This document shows, piece by piece, positions 13,301 through 24,300 of a DNA stretch of 64,000 bases. The DNA lies in the NCBI GenBank assembly GCA_040954595.2, contig CM082578.2, positions 16,244,001 through 16,308,000 on the forward strand. The letters are read 5' to 3'. Below the pieces are notes generated by a model. That model searched no databases. It had not been told where the DNA came from and was given only the letters and a program-made list of their open reading frames with translations. Origin of the DNA: Balanoglossus misakiensis. Taxonomy: Eukaryota; Hemichordata. The position numbers and the translations under genes are program-made. Within the stretch, counting starts at the first letter, position 1. Each line of letters begins with the position of its first letter.

Positions 13301-15043
13301 AACCATTCCACTATCTGCTTCTCTTCCAAAGGTTTAGCTTTCTGCTCTTTAAGTTTCGTGTACAAATCACCGCCATCACAGTAACCCATGGCAATGTAAA
13401 GGTAGCCATCATCAGTCTCAAAAGAGTCCTTGTAAGACACAATGTTTGGGTGTTTCAGTTTGGACAGCAGCTTGGCTTCCAGTTCGGCTGCTTTGCGTTC
13501 CCTCTTGGAGGCATTTGTTAATTCCATTTTTTTCAATACATACTGGAAGAGACAAAAGAAAAGTTCCATTGTCTATTGTGACCCGAGACAAAAAAAGTGC
13601 CTCTGCATGATTAACAGTAGGCATGCATTCTGATCTCTACGGAAATTTACTGATTTCATACCAAGTAATGTTGTCAGTATACATGGATGAGAGAGTGTTA
13701 TAAATAAATTTCATATCTGTTATTAGCGACCTCCTTTATGACTGTCATTAATTCCAAAATAAGTTTGCTAATTAAATTGACAATATAATCCACATTATAA
13801 TATTTAGAACTAAATAAATTGACAATATCATCCCCATTATATTTATAAGTAATTAAATTGATACTAGTACCAGACACATTAGACCTAGAACAGTGCCATC
13901 TCTGCATATATCTTTATTGATCTTATCATTTGGTAGACACAATTCCCTGGGTCATATCCTGCTTTGTTCAAAGGTATCAATCAGTTGCCATGACAATGTG
14001 ACCATAAGCTGTGGCTGGGTGGATTCTACTTCCGTGTGTGAGTCACATGATTTAGGTCAAAAATGTACAATGCTGCGTGCAGTACGCCTGCATTGATTTA
14101 CTGTTCAATATTAACCCAGACAATTGCTTTACATCCTGTAAAATTGGCCTTCCTTCTACCTGAACCTTTGCTTGCACACACTGACAGGCATTTATCTGTT
14201 TTAACTACTACACAAACATTGCTACCACATTTTTTGGAGATTGGCCAAATTACACCGCCATTCACTGTTGTCGTTCTGTTCCATTTCAAATTTTATTGTG
14301 CTTTGTTGTCAATGCCCAGCTTTTCAGCTCTGCGATAGAGACAAAAATGTTGCTGGTTTCCAAGGAAGGCTTCAAAATCATATAATCTATGACATTTTAA
14401 TTGACACACTATATATATTATGATTTCATGAGTGTAGCAGCGGTTAGTTCTCCTGTTGCAGACAGCAGCAGAGGGCGTTTCGAGCAATTAGCGTCCCTAG
14501 ATAAAAATTATTGTTGCGTTTATGTCGTCAAGTTAACGACAACAATATTATTCCCACGTATTAACTCGTTTGTTTGTTTGTTTTTGCGATAAAATCAACA
14601 GTTTCTATTTTTATAGAGGGTGGTCCACGGGGAGAACGCCGGAAAATATTTTCGTCATGAAGTTCGGTATATGCCCCTTGATTACCACGCTTTAGACATC
14701 GTCTCTGTGTACATCATGTGTTTGTTTTGGAAATGGGGAATGACGTTTGGGCTGTATAGATGACAGAGACAAGTTTCTCCGTGTGACAAACAGCAAATTC
14801 GTTTGAAATGGTCAATGTACATACATTTACCGAGAATGAATGGATATGTCTACACTAGAGTACTTTCTAATGCTGTATTTCATTGTATCATTTAGTGTGT
14901 TGGTTTGTAACGTCATATTGTTGACGGTTGACGATAATATCGCTTACCTGTTTCTTGTCTTTTTTGTGTTTCACAAGCCAGACTTCGCCGTAGCTTCCCT
15001 TCCCAACAACCCGAAGTTTTTCGTAATCAGTCATGGAAGTCAT
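7396..15043 (-). CDS. NEK4: Serine/threonine protein kinase NEK4
   Basis: This is a NIMA-related kinase; family members act in cilia, microtubules and the DNA damage response. The 14 coding exons are 14948-15043, 13276-13542, 12851-13048, 12325-12432, 11889-12046, 11593-11791, 11145-11408, 10133-10324, 9761-9845, 8623-8747, 8320-8480, 7869-8119, 7585-7724 and 7396-7491, giving 779 residues (human about 841). The kinase domain covers about residues 7-260. It has the Gly loop GKGSYGEV (14-21), ATP lysine K36, the HRDLKTQN catalytic loop with D132, DLG at 150-152 as is typical of NEKs, and [18 protein letters not shown]. The middle is a low-complexity Ser/Lys/Pro/Glu-rich tail. The last two exons (about residues 702-779) match the C-terminal NEK4 block, with [20 protein letters not shown] and an ending [12 protein letters not shown]. 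This block is what separates NEK4 from NEK1/3/5. The start chosen is the first ATG; a second ATG lies three codons on. Extra 18-nt microexon candidates sit in two introns. Confidence 0.94.
9207..9224 (-). other. NEK4 microexon candidate C (18 nt)
   Basis: This is an 18-nt segment between an AAG acceptor and a GTCAGTA donor, in the phase-1 intron between NEK4 exons 9 and 10. It is clearly related to candidates A and B (10898-10915, 10493-10510) in exon sequence (GAGATGGA core), donor and downstream flank. Inclusion would add six codons without a frame change. Confidence 0.4.
10493..10510 (-). other. NEK4 microexon candidate B (18 nt)
   Basis: An 18-nt segment encodes DMDMSS in phase 0. It is bounded by a CCAAAG acceptor and a GTCAGTA donor and lies in the intron between NEK4 exons 7 and 8. 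It would add six residues in frame. It shares exon core, donor and flanking CATGCA motif with copies A and C, as if an intron-exon-intron module had been duplicated. Confidence 0.45.
10898..10915 (-). other. NEK4 microexon candidate A (18 nt)
   Basis: An 18-nt segment encodes EMDLSL in phase 0. It is bounded by an AACAG acceptor and a GTCAGTA donor and lies in the same NEK4 intron (exon 7 to 8) as copy B. Acceptor, donor and phase are all compatible with cassette use. Confidence 0.45.
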
Positions 15044-15354
15044 TTTTACAGGTCGATCGCGGCTGTTTAGAACGAAGAATGTTTTTGAGGAAAGCCCTCT
15101 CGATCTCCCAACACAACACCAGTGTTATTGATTTCCACACACCGATCGCAACGCCAGCTTCTGCAAACGCGTTTGATGCGTTTCGAGATGACCGTAAGAA
15201 AACACCGGCTAAGAGAGAAATCAAAATACTCTTCACATCTACAGAACCTTCATGCTATGCGATGAGCAATAAGCAATACATCGTATGACTCCTGCCATGC
15301 AAAACAAATCGTCAGCTCATGGACACCATTGCTCCAGTCACCACGAAGAAATTC

Positions 15355-15364
15355 AATATGGCGG
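15355..15364 (+). promoter_or_regulatory. YY1-like site upstream of NEK4
   Basis: The motif AATATGGCGG matches the core YY1-type promoter element ATGGCGG often seen near animal housekeeping-gene start sites. It lies about 310 bp upstream of the NEK4 ATG. The assignment rests on the motif alone. Confidence 0.35.
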
Positions 15365-15633
15365 ACTAATACAATAGGCCGCCCTCTATCAGAAATAATC
15401 ATTGCAACGTTTGTTTTTCCTGTCCGCAGTGGGCGGGGTTTTTATGACACAAGACCAGCGACAATGGTTGTGTTGAACTCAAAATTACAATTCACTCGCC
15501 CAATTTCCTTGCTATGCAATGCTACTAATCAATCAGCAAGATAAGAGTTCTGGCAAGAGCTGCACTAAATAAATAAAATGTGTCTAATAAAATAAAAGCT
15601 TATCTAGAAAGTCGTAACCCGCAGTGTCCTTAA

Positions 15634-16046
15634 GGATGTACGTTCAGTAAAATTGAAAGTATTGTCATTTTTTTTAATTGTGGATTTTTGGATTCTCCTT
15701 TGTATGTATGATGAAAATCTGTAATAAAATATAGGGGTCACCGCGCTTGTTTTTGAAATACAGAGCCATGAATTTCGTCGATAATAGAAGAAAACTGCTG
15801 ACTCAGCATTTTTCACCAATGGTTTGTCTATGGGCAAAATTTTTCACGCAATTTATCTCAAAATAGAGCGCGGTGACCCCTATATTTTATTTGACCTATG
15901 AATTTATATTTGCTGGACTGAGCTATGTGTAAAATTTCGTGAAAATGACAATAGTAGAAGTTTGTTTTCTAGCAATTTTCAATGTAATCCTATGGGAAAA
16001 AGACCGGGCGCGCACTGTTTCCGGTTTATGTTCTGCGCGTACATCC
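15634..16046. mobile_element. Foldback MITE with TTAA target duplication (copy 1)
   Basis: Terminal inverted repeats GGATGTACG/CGTACATCC are flanked directly by TTAA on both sides (15630-15633 and 16047-16050). TTAA duplication is the signature of piggyBac-type insertion. A second, inner inverted pair (AAAATATAGGGGTCACCGCG near 15727 and its complement near 15870) makes the 413-bp element able to fold back. There is no transposase frame, so it is non-autonomous. It lies just downstream of the SLCO coding end. Confidence 0.75.
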
Positions 16047-16437
16047 TTAATTGAAAAATAAAAGTGAATAAATTCGATAAATTCACAGGTTCTAACTTAC
16101 ATCTGATCATTTTGTAGCGAAAGACAAAATAGTTTCGAGGAATGACTAGACATTAAAAACACACATAGAAATAAACACCATTCAACTTGGGCAAGTCTAT
16201 TTTTGCAGTATTCGATTGTTGAGCATTCTACTGGTGTATATTGAGGCAGTTTTTTTATAATTGTAATAATTATTTCATTGCCGTTGTATGTAGTATACTT
16301 GGAATGCTCAGATTTGATTTGTACATCCACCAGACTTTCGTCTTACGTGTGACGACCAGTTTTCGAACCATTACTATGGCAACAAATGGTTAAGAACCGG
16401 AACACCGTGTTGTAGTTTTCCGAACCATGTGTCAAGA

Positions 16438-18374
16438 TTAAATTGAGGTGATCATTTGGATTTTCTGATACGAAGCAATCCTTTCCCCCTGCTTCGACTC
16501 TCTTTCGTAAAAATCTATCATATGCTTGGGTTGTTTGTGTCGTTTGATCAGAACGTAGAGGGCGATGTAGAACAGCAGAGCGATGACCGAGGCACCCCCA
16601 CCAAGAGCGAGGATCGAATAGCGGATTGCTGAGTTATCGAAAGCCACGCAGTTCTCGTGTCTGTCACATTTTGTCGTCTGCCACACGACACAGGCAGAAT
16701 TAAGGAGCGAACTAGCGATCAGCACTCCGGGAATATAACCTAGAAATAAAATCAACACAACAACAATTATGGGATGTGTTAAATGTTCTTTTCATGATTT
16801 CATGGCCGCTAATTTATAATTCAACTTTCTGTTTTTGGGTATCATAGGTGATGTGAATGAGTGAGAGTCGAATCCGAAATTTGACTTACTGAATAACCGG
16901 ACAAAAATGAAGTGAAGTCCAAGAGCGAATGACTTGTCTCTGACATGGACACTCCTGCGAAGAAAAAAATTGTAAAGCCACGTTTATGCATCGGTAATGC
17001 AGTCTGTCTGTCTGTCCGTCCGTCCGCCCGTCTGTTCGCATATTTTACCTGTCAATATGCCTATGTGTCTCAATATACATATCAGTCTGTCACAATGTCT
17101 ACGTAACTATGTATGTACATGTACACATGTATTTACCTCATTACAATGGACATGTTAGGCACTCTGCTACCATGGCTTGCAAATGCAAAAATCGCCGCAA
17201 AAATGATGAATGCAGCTAAACTGCCATTGTTAACGGGATATTCGTCACAAGGGCCTTCCGTTGCCCAGAATACTGATATACCATGAGGCGGGATTGGCTT
17301 CATGTTTACGCAGGTGCAGTTTGTGTAAATCTGGAAGTTGGAGAAAAAAAAGAATAAAGCTAAATAAGTGTAAAGTAAAAAGTACACGAAATCTTTATAT
17401 ATTCCACGAATCGCCGAGAGTTTAATTCATAACTGGTCGCTTCATATCCAAAATCACAGTTTAGCGATCTTTGACCAACTCTTGTACGTGTAGTAGTCAA
17501 GTACAAATACAGCGACAACTCCGGTCGTACATGTCAACCGTCGTTCATCTTACCTTTCCCCAGTCTGCGTTGATTTGCGAGCACCCGGCATGGCAAGGTG
17601 AAAAATAATTCATCTTGTCCGATCCGCAAACGGGATGAAAGCGTTCCGTGCTGCAACCACAGTTTGCGTTGCACCCCGACACCAGATCTCTGTTACTCCT
17701 GTTCGTGAGAGAATTGGATCCGTAAGTAGTCGCGGGTGAAAATATGACGGTGGGGGAGGTTGGGGGGGGGGGGCAGTTGTTGAATTATTCCTGTATAGTA
17801 CTAGTATTATCTTGTGTACTTACATGGCCACCACGTGATCTGGAGCACTCAACGCGATTCCTTCGAAGGAGAATATCACCAGAAGGAAGGCGCCCACAAC
17901 GGCCGTTATCGAAAGAATAATGACCAGTCTGGAAACACCAACCAAAGACTGACGAAGCCGCTTCACTATTAGACCGGTGAAAATACAGGCCGGTACGGCA
18001 GGGAGAAGCCACACGCAAACTAGTAGGAAGAAAAAAAGTATCAGTATTTCTCATACGTGTCTTTGAAATTCACCCAAATTTTACTGTAAAGTAACGGTAC
18101 TAATTAGACTTGAATAAGAATTATGTTTAACGATTTTCACGTACCCACGATAAAGTTGAGCAAAAGAGGACGAAAGACATCCTGTTTGTGTAAATATTGC
18201 GCCAAGTAAAAGACAAATCCGACCGGTCGATCAATGGAGTATCCGAAAAGCGCCACCATTAGGACACTGTTGGTGAGGAGTCTACCTGTGGTTCTCCAGT
18301 ATTCTTCCGAAAGAAACAGACGAAGAAATTAACAAATTTACATAAACGAAAGAACGACTGACTGACTGACTGAC

Positions 18375-18405
<31 letters not shown>

Positions 18406-20918
18406 GTGAGTGAGTGAGCCGAAACTGGAACTGTGTCATGTGAAAATTGAGTTTTGGCATGGCAATCGATCATTGGTAGAATGAATGAATGAACGAAAAA
18501 ATGAATAAATGATTCATTCCTAGTAGATATTCACCACAGCCCCTTTCCCAGAATGGCCAAAAACCTGACTAACCTTTACTGACGTCAGACGAGTCAACGA
18601 CTGGCGACATCACCAGTTGAGATGTCTCCAAAGTTGATGGTGAGCTGTGTTTCGACAGCGTGCTTGGAAAGCAGAGAAGAGGTACTGCCGATAAAACCAC
18701 CAAGCCTGCCCCAATGGCAAGAACAAGCCACCAGGCACCAACCCAGCGGGGGTCGCTGGGATCCATGTCGATTTCAGACATGTCTAGTCGGTTGAAGTCA
18801 ACGTAGAGTCTCAGTGACAACGCTCCCAGAACGTAACCAACGATAGGTGCGATTCCCCAGCAAGATTCCAACAAACCTGTAGTTTGTATAAATGAAAAAG
18901 AAATCTTGACTTTGGACTTAATCTAACAAAATATCACAAAAGTCTATGTATACCGTGTGGGTTGAATATTGGAATTCGCTTATCACCGTTGCTGGGTGTG
19001 GTGCTTACCTATGTACACAGGTGCGTTGTCACCGCCATGGTCATCGATGTAAGACGCCATCAACGTACTGACTGGCGCATAACCCATCCCACAAACCACA
19101 GCGCCAGCTACCAGACACAGAAACGCAAAGCCGTCTTCTGGGATAACCTTCAGCTTTTCCTCGTCGCAATCATCTTCATCGCCGCTAATTATACGATACG
19201 GACTCTGCTCCTGGTTTGGGAAACTTCTCACACACAGATCACCGATTTCACTTTCGTGTCGCCCGCTGAACTTCTCAAGATCGGAGCGCGCCGGACTGTC
19301 GTAGTTGTATTTCATATCGAAGATCTGTGGCAGCAACATCGTTGCAAATCCGAGCGCTATGCACAACCCTCCGGCCGCTATCCAGGCCGGTCGACGAGCC
19401 GTCGGTCTTCCGCCGAAGTACGTCACGAATGGCAGCGCCACCACCGTCCCGATCAGTCCCATAAGGCCAATCAACCCCACGTGTAGAGACGTGAGGTCGT
19501 AGCGGACTTGAACACTACCCATCACGGCAAGCAGTGCCGATATCAGCAGTATTACGTTGAAGTTAAAGAAACAGGCAAAGGCGACAAAGAAACGTATGTC
19601 CTGGAAATATGCACGTGTTGCAGTCTCTGGCGCGGGTTCACTGTCCGCCGCCGGTGATGGCTCTGTCTTCTCGTCGCCATCTTGAAAGGAGATGTCTTCA
19701 GTATAATGATACAGAAGATGTTTATCTGTGTCCAGATTCAGGTGGAGTGGAAACTTGGCTGGACCATCACCTTCTGTTTCTGATCAATTAGAAAGGAAAT
19801 GTTTGGATATCGTGAATCGTATGGTGTTTTGGGGTTTCTTGGGATTAGTGAGAGTGTTTGTAGTGAATTAGAGAAGTTTCTTGGATACACGCGAAAGAAA
19901 GAAATGAGGGGATGTGGAACAGACCAGCACAGAATAGTACAGAACAGAACAGAACACACCACACCACACCACACCACACCACACCGCACCGCAGCAGAGC
20001 ACAGCAGAGCACAACACAACACAACACAACGAAAGTACGGTCAGTCTCTCCGCCTTCATAATAAATGTCAGACCAGTTTATATCAAAGAATAACAAAATC
20101 ACATGCGAGAGCGATACTGTTTCGTTTGTTGACAGCTGATATTGCAGTGATATTTTAAGACGGTATCTTACAATATCTGTTTTCGGACTCTGTAGCCGTT
20201 TATAATTATGGTCATAACACACCCCGGAAGCCAATATAGGTCAGATAAGGAAAATCGGTAAATCTAACCAGGTTAACTGATAAAAACCGTTTATAAAATA
20301 TATGATGCAATCGCATTTATATGGCGACACGAAGCATGGGTCACGAAGCAGTCAACATAAACAACGAAAGTACACACACTTGCTCAAGCGTTTTGGCATC
20401 AACACATGTATGTAGGTCGACGCTGAATGACCCACCATAATTCATATTTAACGATATCCGTCATGCTTTCGAAATATTCTGATATTTTTCCGGCAAGACT
20501 TGGTGTCTTTTTCACTTGTCGATTATATTGGAGTATGTGGGAGTGTTTCGCGATGGTGACTGTATATAAGTGTTATCAAACAAGAGAGCAGGCGTGTGTG
20601 CATGTGTGTGTGGTGGGGCAGAGGGGGGGGCGTAATTGTATGGTGAACTTTGAAAAACATCCTTCGACACCAGCTATTTTGGTGAGTTCTGGCGCAAATA
20701 TGATTTTGTGGATATCGTATATCAGCATTTGTTGCATTTTGTCATGAAACATTATGGACAAAATATGGTATCGCGGACTGTTAGTCGATACACGTGACAG
20801 CAATATGGGGCTATACAAAAACAATCGCGAGAAGTCAGTGAGAAACGATACACTCACCTAATGAGCTATTCTCCCAGAAATCAGCATCGTTATTGAATGC
20901 TTGGTCGCTGTTCTCCAT
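16438..20918 (-). CDS. Solute carrier organic anion transporter (OATP/SLCO family)
   Basis: This is a plasma-membrane, sodium-independent transporter of bulky organic anions; its SLCO subfamily is not resolved. The nine coding exons are 20858-20918, 19009-19779, 18574-18876, 18145-18285, 17824-18019, 17554-17698, 17137-17330, 16890-16954 and 16438-16739, giving 725 residues, the normal size. An acidic N tail of about 70 residues is followed by TM1 (FFVAFACFFNFNVILLISAL) and the TM2-3 block with YFGG and RRPAWIAAGG. Exon 3 holds the GYVLGALSLRLYVDF segment and WVGAWWLV, both typical of SLCO. Exon 6 is the extracellular Kazal-like Cys-rich loop, with NCGCSTERFHPVCGSD and SPCHAGCS (about residues 500-530). 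Exon 8 carries VRDKSFALGLHFIFVRLF, the usual pre-TM11 motif, and exon 9 begins with YIPGV. The start is the first ATG in a short exon followed by GTGAGT. The gene is separate from NEK4, with a MITE between them. Confidence 0.95.
18355..18418. repeat. Compound tetranucleotide microsatellite (TGAC)(TGAT)(TGAG)
   Basis: Three blocks follow one another in register: about five TGAC, seven TGAT and four TGAG units. They lie in the SLCO intron between exons 3 and 4. The blocks differ by one base per unit, so a single array appears to have been overtaken by successive point variants. Confidence 0.9.
19938..20031. repeat. Pentanucleotide-rich low-complexity tract
   Basis: Successive AGAAC, ACACC, GCACC/AGAGC and ACAAC pentamer blocks lie in the first SLCO intron. 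The open frames seen here on both strands are artefacts of the repeat. Confidence 0.85.
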
Positions 20919-22725
20919 ACTGTATGGGCACTGGTTATCTTGGAAACCGGAAAAAGTTGAATTCCCACTTAACGGAACCAATGTATGGCAATTAATGTGA
21001 CGCACTCAAGAGGGCTGATGGACTTGGTTTCGGTCCACGCTGAGCACTAAAACATTGCGGGTATGCATATGACGTGGGAAGCGTGGCACGTGACTAAGTT
21101 GACTGGGCAAGTGAGATGTTTGTTATGATCTCGTGTCCCGACTTGAACTGTCACCCCTTTCAAGTTGCAATCTTTGACGACTATCTCTGCTTGATAAGAT
21201 AGTTCATTTGAACTCATAGGCGGAAACACGAAATATGCCAGCGAGGTCAATAACACTAGGAATCAGACTGGAATACAGAAGTACATGTGCACTACCACAA
21301 CGCCACCACCAAAGGACTGGCAATACAATCAGGTTTCATATTACCTTTCATACTACGTTTTCTCCAATACATGCTGTATAGTGTATAGTCACATGTTTAC
21401 ACATACATGTGCATGCTATCTTGTAGAACGTTTTCGTTTACCTCGATTGTCGACTCAGATAAGATGAACCACCTGTTGATTCGTGAAGTCTTGTCCTGCA
21501 TGATACGGCGTTTTTCCAAGCATGATAAAAACACTCCAGTTTAAATCGGTGACTATAATGCTGAGAAATGATGAAATATAATGAATATTAGAGAGCTGAC
21601 ATTATTATTGTTTTGAAATCCGTGTTTCGATTTGGCCGTAGAAGCTACCGGCGGAGAGGCACGTACCATGACTTTTTGACATGCGCCCTCTAACAGTACA
21701 GCATCGACTGTTGATGCGGATTGAACCCCGGAAATCTGCCCAGAACAGGTTTGTGACCCGAAGGCGACGGACGACTAATGGGCACTGATGTGATTGATCT
21801 GCAAACGGCTGCTTAGACGCCGCACTTTACTGGTCGGGCGCTCCGCATATTTTCATATCACACTTCGATTCATTCTTTCCAAAGGCAAGTCAGGGTCGTT
21901 GACTTGGAACAACACGTCGTGCAGCTTCAAGTAGCCGCGTTCAGGTATATTCACTGAATCTTTACTTTGCTCCTTTTTTCCCATGCGTAAGGTAAATTGT
22001 TTTCAGTGAATTAAGCTTATTGCTGCGTTGGTGACAGTTTTCTATCCAATGATCGATGCAAATAGTTGCTTCAACAAAAAATCTATTACTTCTCCATCCT
22101 TGTTTACATAGGTTTCAAGTGTGGCCACCTCCGAGTCAACGTTTGCATTACCCTAGTGGCTTAACCTCACGCGGAGATACAATACAGATTTATGGCACAA
22201 ATGGTATAATTAATTGTGATGGGCAATCTACGAATGTATTTGGTAGATTCACTCAGCGGCAAATCGAATTAGAGAGTACATTTACTTCCATAGTTAATGG
22301 CATTTGTTTTGATCACATCGTCGTCACGCGTACACATTTAATATTCTGAGGCGTATTTGCTATTTAGGTTTTAAATATCGACAATATGTCAATTGTACGC
22401 GATATTCTCCGTTGCGCGCAGTGCATACTCTATTCATGCTATTGAAGAGGATATGTTTGTAAACAAACGCGCCGTACGGTGTATTATTGTTCAATGACAT
22501 TCACGATTATTGTTTACGAGTTGGTTTCAAACCACCACGAACGCTTGCTAGTAATTTCACATCCGTTAATGACTTGGCTTCCGCAATCGGGTATGTGCTC
22601 TCTTAAAAAATAAGGCTGTCGCGGGTCGGTAATGCTTTCAAGGACGTGCTGTCCAGGTAAATAAATTGAAATCAGCGAGAAATTGCAGCCATATACAGGT
22701 AGAAACGCATGCCATTCTCTCCTTT

Positions 22726-22740
22726 GTCTCCGTTGGCAAC
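22726..22740 (+). promoter_or_regulatory. X-box-like RFX site 1
   Basis: GTCTCC-GTT-GGCAAC resembles the RFX X-box (GTNRCC, spacer 1-3, RGYAAC), with an intact right half-site. It lies about 0.9 kb upstream of the GNAT ATG. Confidence 0.35.
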
Positions 22741-22810
22741 CCTGTGGGATCGATCAATCTTGATTGGTTCATTGTTTTACTCGGCGGCGGTATCAGTTCG
22801 CGATGGCCCC

Positions 22811-22824
22811 GTTTCCATGGAAAC
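22811..22824 (+). promoter_or_regulatory. X-box-like RFX site 2 (palindromic)
   Basis: GTTTCCATGGAAAC is a perfect 14-bp palindrome of the X-box type, differing from the strongest consensus by a T/A in each half. It is 70 bp from site 1, and the pairing makes chance somewhat less likely. Confidence 0.4.
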
Positions 22825-23640
22825 GGACGGGAAAAAATGCGCCCAGCGTCTTTTCCCGGGATGTGAGCGTCCGCGTTTTTGAATGCATCGTACAAAGGAA
22901 GCGTGAAATGACTTCGAGAGGCACAAAACAGCATGACCAGAATTATCTAGCGTGGAATTTATCAACGTGTTATCGACGAAGTGATTTCCCGGGGAGGCCT
23001 CCGCTTTTCTCTGTAACTGTTAAACCTAATTACAGGAACAGTTCAGGCGTAGATAAATTCGCGGTAATCCAGCGCTGTAAGATGTTGAACCCGAAACCTT
23101 GCATTCTCGCCACCCCGGCCGTTTCCATGACAAAAGACGCGTGATTTTCCTCACATAATGCTTCGAATTCATTTTGTTGAACCACTTGTGGGGCTCAGTG
23201 GAGAGTGTTTCATCTATAATGAGTTTGCAATGATCCAGGGCAAGATATCACACTAACCTAGCGATGCTTTTGTGATACATGACCAAAACAAACCATGTAA
23301 ATACAGATCTACAAGAGGAACCGTCGGGGTTAATTCTATTATTACGTTAAAGAAAGCGTTCGTGTGCGAAACCAGAGTCTCAATCTACATGTATGTACAA
23401 AGCGTTCAAAGCACAGGCTAAGGAATGAGTTGCATCTAAATTGATGTTGGATTTCAATCATGCATGCCGTGTGTGTTTCTTGTCTCAGCATCTGTTGCCA
23501 TGTTCTGTCTGCGTGTCTGTCTGTCTGTCTGTCTGATTTCTTACATATATTGGCACAAGTGTCGACAACGAACAAACACTATAGACATGTCGTATGTGGT
23601 CTTGTCTTACAGGTCACTGCAAACAAGCTGAGAAACAGAC

Positions 23641-24300
23641 ATGGCAAAGAACAAGAACTGCGTGTCCGAAATCATCATCCGGGTGATGAAAGAGAATGAC
23701 GTAGAGGCATCGACCCGACTGCTGGCCGACGCCTTCACTGGTCGGGAACCACTCACAGTGTGCCTGGGCATCAAAACCAAAGACGACATAGCGTACGCCA
23801 AACGCATCTGTGAGCGGGCCGCTCAAGACGGGGTCTCGATGGTTGCCGAGGATACGACGAGAAAGAAAATCGTTGGCGTGGCGACAACGTTCACTATGAG
23901 GGAACAAGCCGAAGACGACGTGATTAAACCGCTGCGCGTTTTCAGGCCTATCCACGCTCTGCTCAATCGCCTGGTCCGATGTTTCACCAAGCACCCAGAC
24001 TACGGGAATATCCCGCTGTCAAAGATTGCCCAGTTTATTCGACTGGCCGTCCATCCGGATTACACTGGTCGTGGTATCGCCACCATGTTGAGGGAAACCA
24101 ACGCCCGACTGGCGGAGAGCAAAGGCTTTCGCATGGCCATCGCCACGGCAACGGCCCCAGCCACGCACAAGATGTACGCAAAGCTGGGTTTCGTCGAACT
24201 GCACGAGATACGCTATGGGGAGTTTGAGTTTGAAAGCCGACGTCCTTTCGAAGGCGTAAAAGAGTGCAGCTCTGCAAAGCTTTTCATCAAGCCATTATAA
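23641..24300 (+). CDS. GNAT-family N-acetyltransferase, arylalkylamine-NAT-like
   Basis: A single uninterrupted exon encodes 219 residues. GNAT enzymes move an acetyl group from acetyl-CoA to an amine, and this one looks like the invertebrate AANAT/dopamine-NAT type that acetylates biogenic amines. Evidence is the opening IIIRVMKENDVEASTRLLADAF with EPLTVCLGI (typical of insect-type aaNAT), the CoA-binding motif A in LAVHPDYTGRGIATML (about residues 135-150), and motif B in MYAKLGFVELHEIRYGEF. In the Q/R-x-x-G-x-G/A core the first position is Thr rather than Gln/Arg. The start is the first ATG after a splice acceptor ending at 23612, so the 5' UTR is probably spliced. GC content is higher than in the surrounding DNA. 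The substrate is not provable from sequence. Confidence 0.82.
   Translation: MAKNKNCVSEIIIRVMKENDVEASTRLLADAFTGREPLTVCLGIKTKDDIAYAKRICERAAQDGVSMVAEDTTRKKIVGVATTFTMREQAEDDVIKPLRVFRPIHALLNRLVRCFTKHPDYGNIPLSKIAQFIRLAVHPDYTGRGIATMLRETNARLAESKGFRMAIATATAPATHKMYAKLGFVELHEIRYGEFEFESRRPFEGVKECSSAKLFIKPL

Larger units (their letters stand above)
15044..16437. other. NEK4 promoter side and SLCO 3' side
   Basis: The left part holds the NEK4 5' UTR and promoter on the minus strand, with a YY1-like AATATGGCGG at 15355-15364. The right part lies downstream of the SLCO stop codon and contains a TTAA-flanked foldback element (15634-16046). No coding exon is evident. Confidence 0.5.
20919..23640. other. Intergenic: SLCO promoter to GNAT gene
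   Basis: SLCO (minus) and the GNAT gene (plus) diverge from this 2.7-kb spacer, so both promoters should lie here. No coding exon is convincing. Two X-box-like RFX motifs occur at 22726-22740 and 22811-22824. A splice acceptor (CTTGTCTTACAG) ends at 23612, which suggests that the GNAT mRNA has an upstream non-coding exon somewhere in this stretch. A short (TGTC)n tract lies near 23513-23535. Confidence 0.5.

Noticed and set aside
19799-20234. Overlapping open frames on both strands in the first SLCO intron
   Set aside because: They run through a pentanucleotide low-complexity tract, and the SLCO splice sites on either side make this intron.
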